Shown here: piece by piece, positions 7,108-9,535 of the stretch
Numbering within the stretch: position 1 is the first letter of the stretch
Layout of the letters: each line of letters begins with the position of its first letter
Assembly: GCA_002479655.1 (NCBI GenBank)
Contig: DLOQ01000135.1
Coordinates: 17,612 to 27,146, forward strand
Length of the DNA: 9,535 bases
Source: Lachnospiraceae bacterium UBA7480
Lineage (GTDB): Bacteria; Bacillota; Clostridia; Lachnospirales; Lachnospiraceae
Direction of reading: 5' to 3'
Notes under the pieces: model-generated
Databases searched by the model: none
Told to the model about the DNA's origin: nothing
The model's input: only the letters and a program-made list of their open reading frames with translations
Position numbers and translations under genes: made by a program

Positions 7108-7119
7108 AATAAAAACGCA

Positions 7120-7126
7120 TCCTTTC
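7120..7126 (-). promoter_or_regulatory. Ribosome binding site of the ppx homologue
   Basis: GAAAGGA on the - strand lies 12 nt before the ATG at 7107, a slightly long spacing. It sits in the 24-nt gap after pheA, and no closer ATG in frame gives a better fit. Confidence 0.55.
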
Positions 7127-7131
7127 TTAAA

Positions 7132-8256
7132 TTAGTAATTCCCCAAGATCCTAAGATTGATAGCTTCCTCCCGAAGCCCGCACAATGCATTCCTCACCGC
7201 GCTGTCAGAAAGATTGCCTTCAAAATCAATAAAGAAACGATACTCCCAGTTCTTTCCCTCGATCGGGCGGCTCTCGATCTTATCCATATTCAAATCATTA
7301 TAGATAAAATGAGACAGCATATGATACAGGGAACCGCTTTCATGCGGAATCTCAAAACAAAGGCTGATCTTTTTCGCGTCCTTTAAAAATACCTTTTGGT
7401 TGCTGATGATGATAAATCTTGTGGAATTGCCGGTCACATGATTTACACCCTGCTGGATAATCTCCAGGCCATAAATCTGCGCCGCATAAGCGCTGGCAAT
7501 CGCCGCCTGCGTCACATCCTGCTCTTTTGCTACCTTTTTAGCCGCAAATGCATTATTCTTCATCGATATCTGATTCCAGTCTGCATGAGTCCTGAGAAAA
7601 TGTTCTGACTGCATCAGCGACTGCGGATGGGAATAGACGCGCTCTATCGTCTCCATCGTCGTCCCTTTGCAGCCCATCAGACAATGCTCGATTTTAATGA
7701 CCTGCTCCGCCACGATAAAATGTTCAAACTCCGCCAGAAGATCATAGATCTCACTGACAATGCCCGCTGTGGAATTTTCAATCGGAAGGACGGCATAGTC
7801 CGCGCTTCCTTCGTCCAGCGCCAGCATCGCATCCCTGAAAGTATCCACATGGAAGTTATCTACATCTTCACCAAAATACTGTTTCATGGCAGCTTCCGAA
7901 TAAGAGCCTTCCGCGCCCTGAAATACGACTCTGCTGTTTTTTTCGATCTCCGGAATCTGTATAAACGGAAGCCTTATGTTTCCGCCAGTCTCCGCCAGCC
8001 GCCGGTACTGCAGCTTTCTGCTGATCGACATCAGCTGCTGGTAAAGCTCCTCCACGCCCTTCGCATTAAACGCATTATGCGTCTGTCCTTTTACCGCGGC
8101 AATTTTCTGCATCTCCCGTTCCTTATCAAAGACTTTTTTACCGCTCTCTTTCTTAACTTCCGCAACCTGCTCCGCAAGCTCCATCCGCTGCTCAAACAAT
8201 GCGACCATCTGCGCATCCACAGCATCCAACTGTTCCCTGATCTGTTGTAAATCCAT
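7132..8256 (-). CDS. pheA: Bifunctional chorismate mutase/prephenate dehydratase (P-protein)
   Basis: The 374-aa enzyme turns chorismate into prephenate and then phenylpyruvate for phenylalanine synthesis in the cytoplasm. Residues 1-90 are an AroQ chorismate mutase with the active-site set Arg7, Arg24, Lys35, Asp44, Arg47 and Glu48. Residues about 108-285 are prephenate dehydratase with FQGAEGSYSE (112-121), PIENSTAG (158-165), SHPQSL (209-214) and the catalytic Thr-Arg-Phe (279-281). Residues 299-374 are an ACT domain with GSL (GAL in most relatives) and ESRP (328-331), the usual phenylalanine feedback site. I start at the ATG at 8256, not the in-frame ATG at 8307. AAGGAG lies 12 nt before 8256, the mutase helix begins at once, and the promoter -10 box lies within the extra codons. 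No T-box or Trp/Phe-type attenuator fits the 36-nt leader, so control is probably allosteric. Confidence 0.95.
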   Translation of the reverse strand: MDLQQIREQLDAVDAQMVALFEQRMELAEQVAEVKKESGKKVFDKEREMQKIAAVKGQTHNAFNAKGVEELYQQLMSISRKLQYRRLAETGGNIRLPFIQIPEIEKNSRVVFQGAEGSYSEAAMKQYFGEDVDNFHVDTFRDAMLALDEGSADYAVLPIENSTAGIVSEIYDLLAEFEHFIVAEQVIKIEHCLMGCKGTTMETIERVYSHPQSLMQSEHFLRTHADWNQISMKNNAFAAKKVAKEQDVTQAAIASAYAAQIYGLEIIQQGVNHVTGNSTRFIIISNQKVFLKDAKKISLCFEIPHESGSLYHMLSHFIYNDLNMDKIESRPIEGKNWEYRFFIDFEGNLSDSAVRNALCGLREEAINLRILGNY

Positions 8257-8268
8257 CTTCGGTTTCTG

Positions 8269-8274
8269 CTCCTT
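8269..8274 (-). promoter_or_regulatory. Ribosome binding site deciding the pheA start
   Basis: AAGGAG (part of GGAAGGAG) on the - strand lies 12 nt before the ATG at 8256. Neither the ATG at 8307 nor the one at 8292 has a site like it. Confidence 0.7.
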
Positions 8275-8298
8275 CCGACCTGCTTTCTTCATAGGATA

Positions 8299-8327
8299 AT
8301 TATACATTTACAATTAATGATACGCAA
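8299..8327 (-). promoter_or_regulatory. Promoter of the pheA-ppx-ppk-maf series
   Basis: On the - strand TTGCGT (8327-8322) and a perfect TATAAT (8304-8299) are 17 bp apart. Transcription should begin near 8292, leaving a leader of about 36 nt before pheA. It lies in the 98-bp gap after the ATPase gene, where no clear terminator is seen, so read-through from that gene may add to expression. It is the only convincing promoter found for the - strand genes. Confidence 0.75.
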
Positions 8328-8354
8328 TATGAAACATCATACTTTACCTATCTT

Positions 8355-9535
8355 TTACACTGATTTTTGCGTCTGCTCCCGATATCTGTTGATACAGGCG
8401 AATATCTCCTGCCTTCGCGGTCTTGCCGCCGCTTTGACCGTGATCTCGTCCAGTCCCTTTTCATCCATGGTTTTTTCCAACAGTCCCACGATCTCCGTAA
8501 GACTTCTCCTGCCATCGACAAAATGAAGATGGGCATATTTCAGAAGTTGCCCCAAAGCGCACAGCTGTTCCTCATCCACAAGCTGCTCCACAAGGCGCAG
8601 ATCGATACACTCCCTGTCAATAGATATACTGTCCATCCCCAGCGTCTTTATCTTCAGACGCGGTTCCCGAAAAGCCTTAACCGGAAGCGGGATCCGCCTG
8701 TGTGTAAACTGCGCAGCCGCCCTGTGACCGGATTCCCCAGCTTGCCCTGAAGCCGTCTCTTCGCCGTCTGTTCCCACCGCGTCTTTCCTATATTCCGCCG
8801 CGCCTTTCCTGTATTCCGCCGCTTCTTTCTTTGCCCGCTCCGTAATATCCAATGGATGATAACAGTCCATCTGTATGATGGTGTCCGCCACATAGAAATA
8901 AGAACCGGAACTGCCCGCCACCAATATTGTGGAGACTCCCTGTACCTCATATAATTCCCTTACCCTGTCAATAAAGGGAATAATCGGCTCCTGATCCCGC
9001 AGCACCACCCTCTGCATCAGCTCGTCCCGAATCATAAAGTTCGTCGCGCTGGTGTCTTCGTCTATCAGCAAAACATCCGCTCCCGCCTCTATACCCTCTG
9101 ATACGCCGGCTGCCTGAGAAGTGCTTCCGCTGGCATCCTCCGTATCAAAGGAAACCGTATCCTTTCCGTTTGGCAGGTTATCAATAAACATCGAAATATC
9201 CACATTCCTTATGCTTCTGCCGTCCTCCGCCCTGGACTTGACCGCGGTATCGTCCGTAATGACAAATTCCCTTCCGTCTCCCGCAATATGATCATAAACG
9301 CCCAGTTCCAATGCTTTTAACAGCGTGGATTTCCCATGATAGCCGCCGCCTACGATCAGGGTAATCCCCTTCTTAATTCCCATCCCCTTAAGCTGTCCCC
9401 TGTTCGGAAGCTCCATGGTAATCTCCATGGAAGAAGGCGAGACAAATGCAATGGCATCCCTCATCGGTTTGTCAGACGCACCGCTTTCCCTTGGCAGGAC
9501 GGAACCATTGGCAACAAATGCCACCAGCCCCAGTT
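8355..9535 (-). CDS. ABC-class P-loop ATPase (COG3044/PF09818-like), 5' end cut off
   Basis: The C-terminal 392 residues are in the window; the gene runs off the right edge. The reading frame is open across the edge (...LGLVAFVANGSVLPRESG), so the GTG at 9524 is an internal Val and not a start. The Walker A motif GGGYHGKST is at 9350-9324. An ABC-signature-like ASGSTSQAAG follows about 64 residues later, then a Walker B VLLIDEDTSATNF. The segments LPRESG, IVGGGYHGKSTLL and DEDTSATNFMIRD are hallmarks, as I recall them, of the COG3044 'predicted ATPase of the ABC class', a soluble family of roughly 560-570 aa with no settled function. No membrane segment is present, so it is not a transporter permease. 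A charged, low-complexity stretch with a tandem repeat (8781-8822) lies after the ATPase core. The family call is strong; the role is unknown. Confidence 0.9.
   Translation of the reverse strand, partial: LGLVAFVANGSVLPRESGASDKPMRDAIAFVSPSSMEITMELPNRGQLKGMGIKKGITLIVGGGYHGKSTLLKALELGVYDHIAGDGREFVITDDTAVKSRAEDGRSIRNVDISMFIDNLPNGKDTVSFDTEDASGSTSQAAGVSEGIEAGADVLLIDEDTSATNFMIRDELMQRVVLRDQEPIIPFIDRVRELYEVQGVSTILVAGSSGSYFYVADTIIQMDCYHPLDITERAKKEAAEYRKGAAEYRKDAVGTDGEETASGQAGESGHRAAAQFTHRRIPLPVKAFREPRLKIKTLGMDSISIDRECIDLRLVEQLVDEEQLCALGQLLKYAHLHFVDGRRSLTEIVGLLEKTMDEKGLDEITVKAAARPRRQEIFACINRYREQTQKSV
8781..8822 (-). repeat. 21-bp tandem duplication in the ATPase gene
   Basis: Two adjacent 21-bp copies (8781-8801 and 8802-8822) differ at only two positions. 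They encode seven-residue units, AAEYRKG followed by AAEYRKD. The in-frame duplication lies in a charged linker after the ATPase core and before the conserved C-terminal part. The high identity suggests a recent event, and unit number may vary between strains. Confidence 0.8.

Noticed and set aside
6886..7386. 166-aa + strand ORF
   Set aside because: It spans antisense to both ppx and pheA ends with no motif or ribosome binding site support.
7627..8250. 207-aa + strand ORF
   Set aside because: It is wholly antisense to pheA, whose domains and catalytic residues are certain; it has no family features and reflects codon bias of the true gene.
8257..8354. T-box or attenuator before pheA
   Set aside because: The leader is only about 36 nt after the promoter, with no T-box motif, Phe-rich leader peptide or terminator hairpin.
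9522..9524. GTG as the start of the ATPase
   Set aside because: The frame continues upstream to the window edge in a conserved stretch before LPRESG, and the family is longer, so this is an internal Val.

Overview
The window looks like chromosomal DNA from a low-to-mid GC Firmicute, most likely a Lachnospiraceae-type Clostridia. The basis is A/G-rich Shine-Dalgarno sites, consensus sigma-A promoters, a COG3044-type ATPase, a PPK1/Ppx gene pair, and a zinc-ribbon/one-transmembrane protein of a kind common in gut Clostridia. No mobile element, CRISPR array, rRNA, tRNA or phage gene is visible. The species assignment is an inference from style, not a match.

Layout on the + strand. Positions 1-341 are a non-coding block of about 13% G+C (hand count over 1-330). 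It ends in three TTAAGATT repeats one helical turn apart and a near-consensus promoter (TTGACA, 17 bp, TATACT). The promoter drives a 361-aa membrane protein with a cytoplasmic zinc ribbon, an Ala/Glu-rich linker, one transmembrane helix and a very acidic outer domain (429-1514). A perfect 12-bp hairpin followed by eight T (1538-1576) ends this unit and separates it from genes converging from the right.

Layout on the - strand, read right to left. First comes the 3' two-thirds of a COG3044/PF09818-type P-loop ATPase, cut by the window edge (8355-9535). A promoter (8299-8327) then precedes a compact gene series: pheA (chorismate mutase-prephenate dehydratase-ACT), 24 nt, a Ppx/GppA-HD phosphatase, 24 nt, ppk (polyphosphate kinase 1), 97 nt, a single-polypeptide fusion of Maf nucleotide pyrophosphatase with a HAD-IIB phosphatase, 43 nt, and an 87-aa very acidic protein of unknown function. 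A 22-codon ORF overlaps the maf start by ATGA and may couple its translation.

How the genes fit together: ppk makes polyphosphate from ATP, and the Ppx homologue probably degrades it, so one transcript would carry both arms of polyphosphate turnover. The Maf-HAD protein adds nucleotide-triphosphate cleavage and a phosphatase, so phosphate and phosphoanhydride chemistry is a common thread in the downstream genes. pheA, the promoter-proximal gene, is an amino-acid biosynthetic enzyme with no obvious mechanistic link. I see no clear new defence or mobile system. The best leads are the Maf-HAD fusion, the altered phosphate-binding motifs of the Ppx homologue, the repeat array before the zinc-ribbon gene, and the mini-ORF at the maf start.
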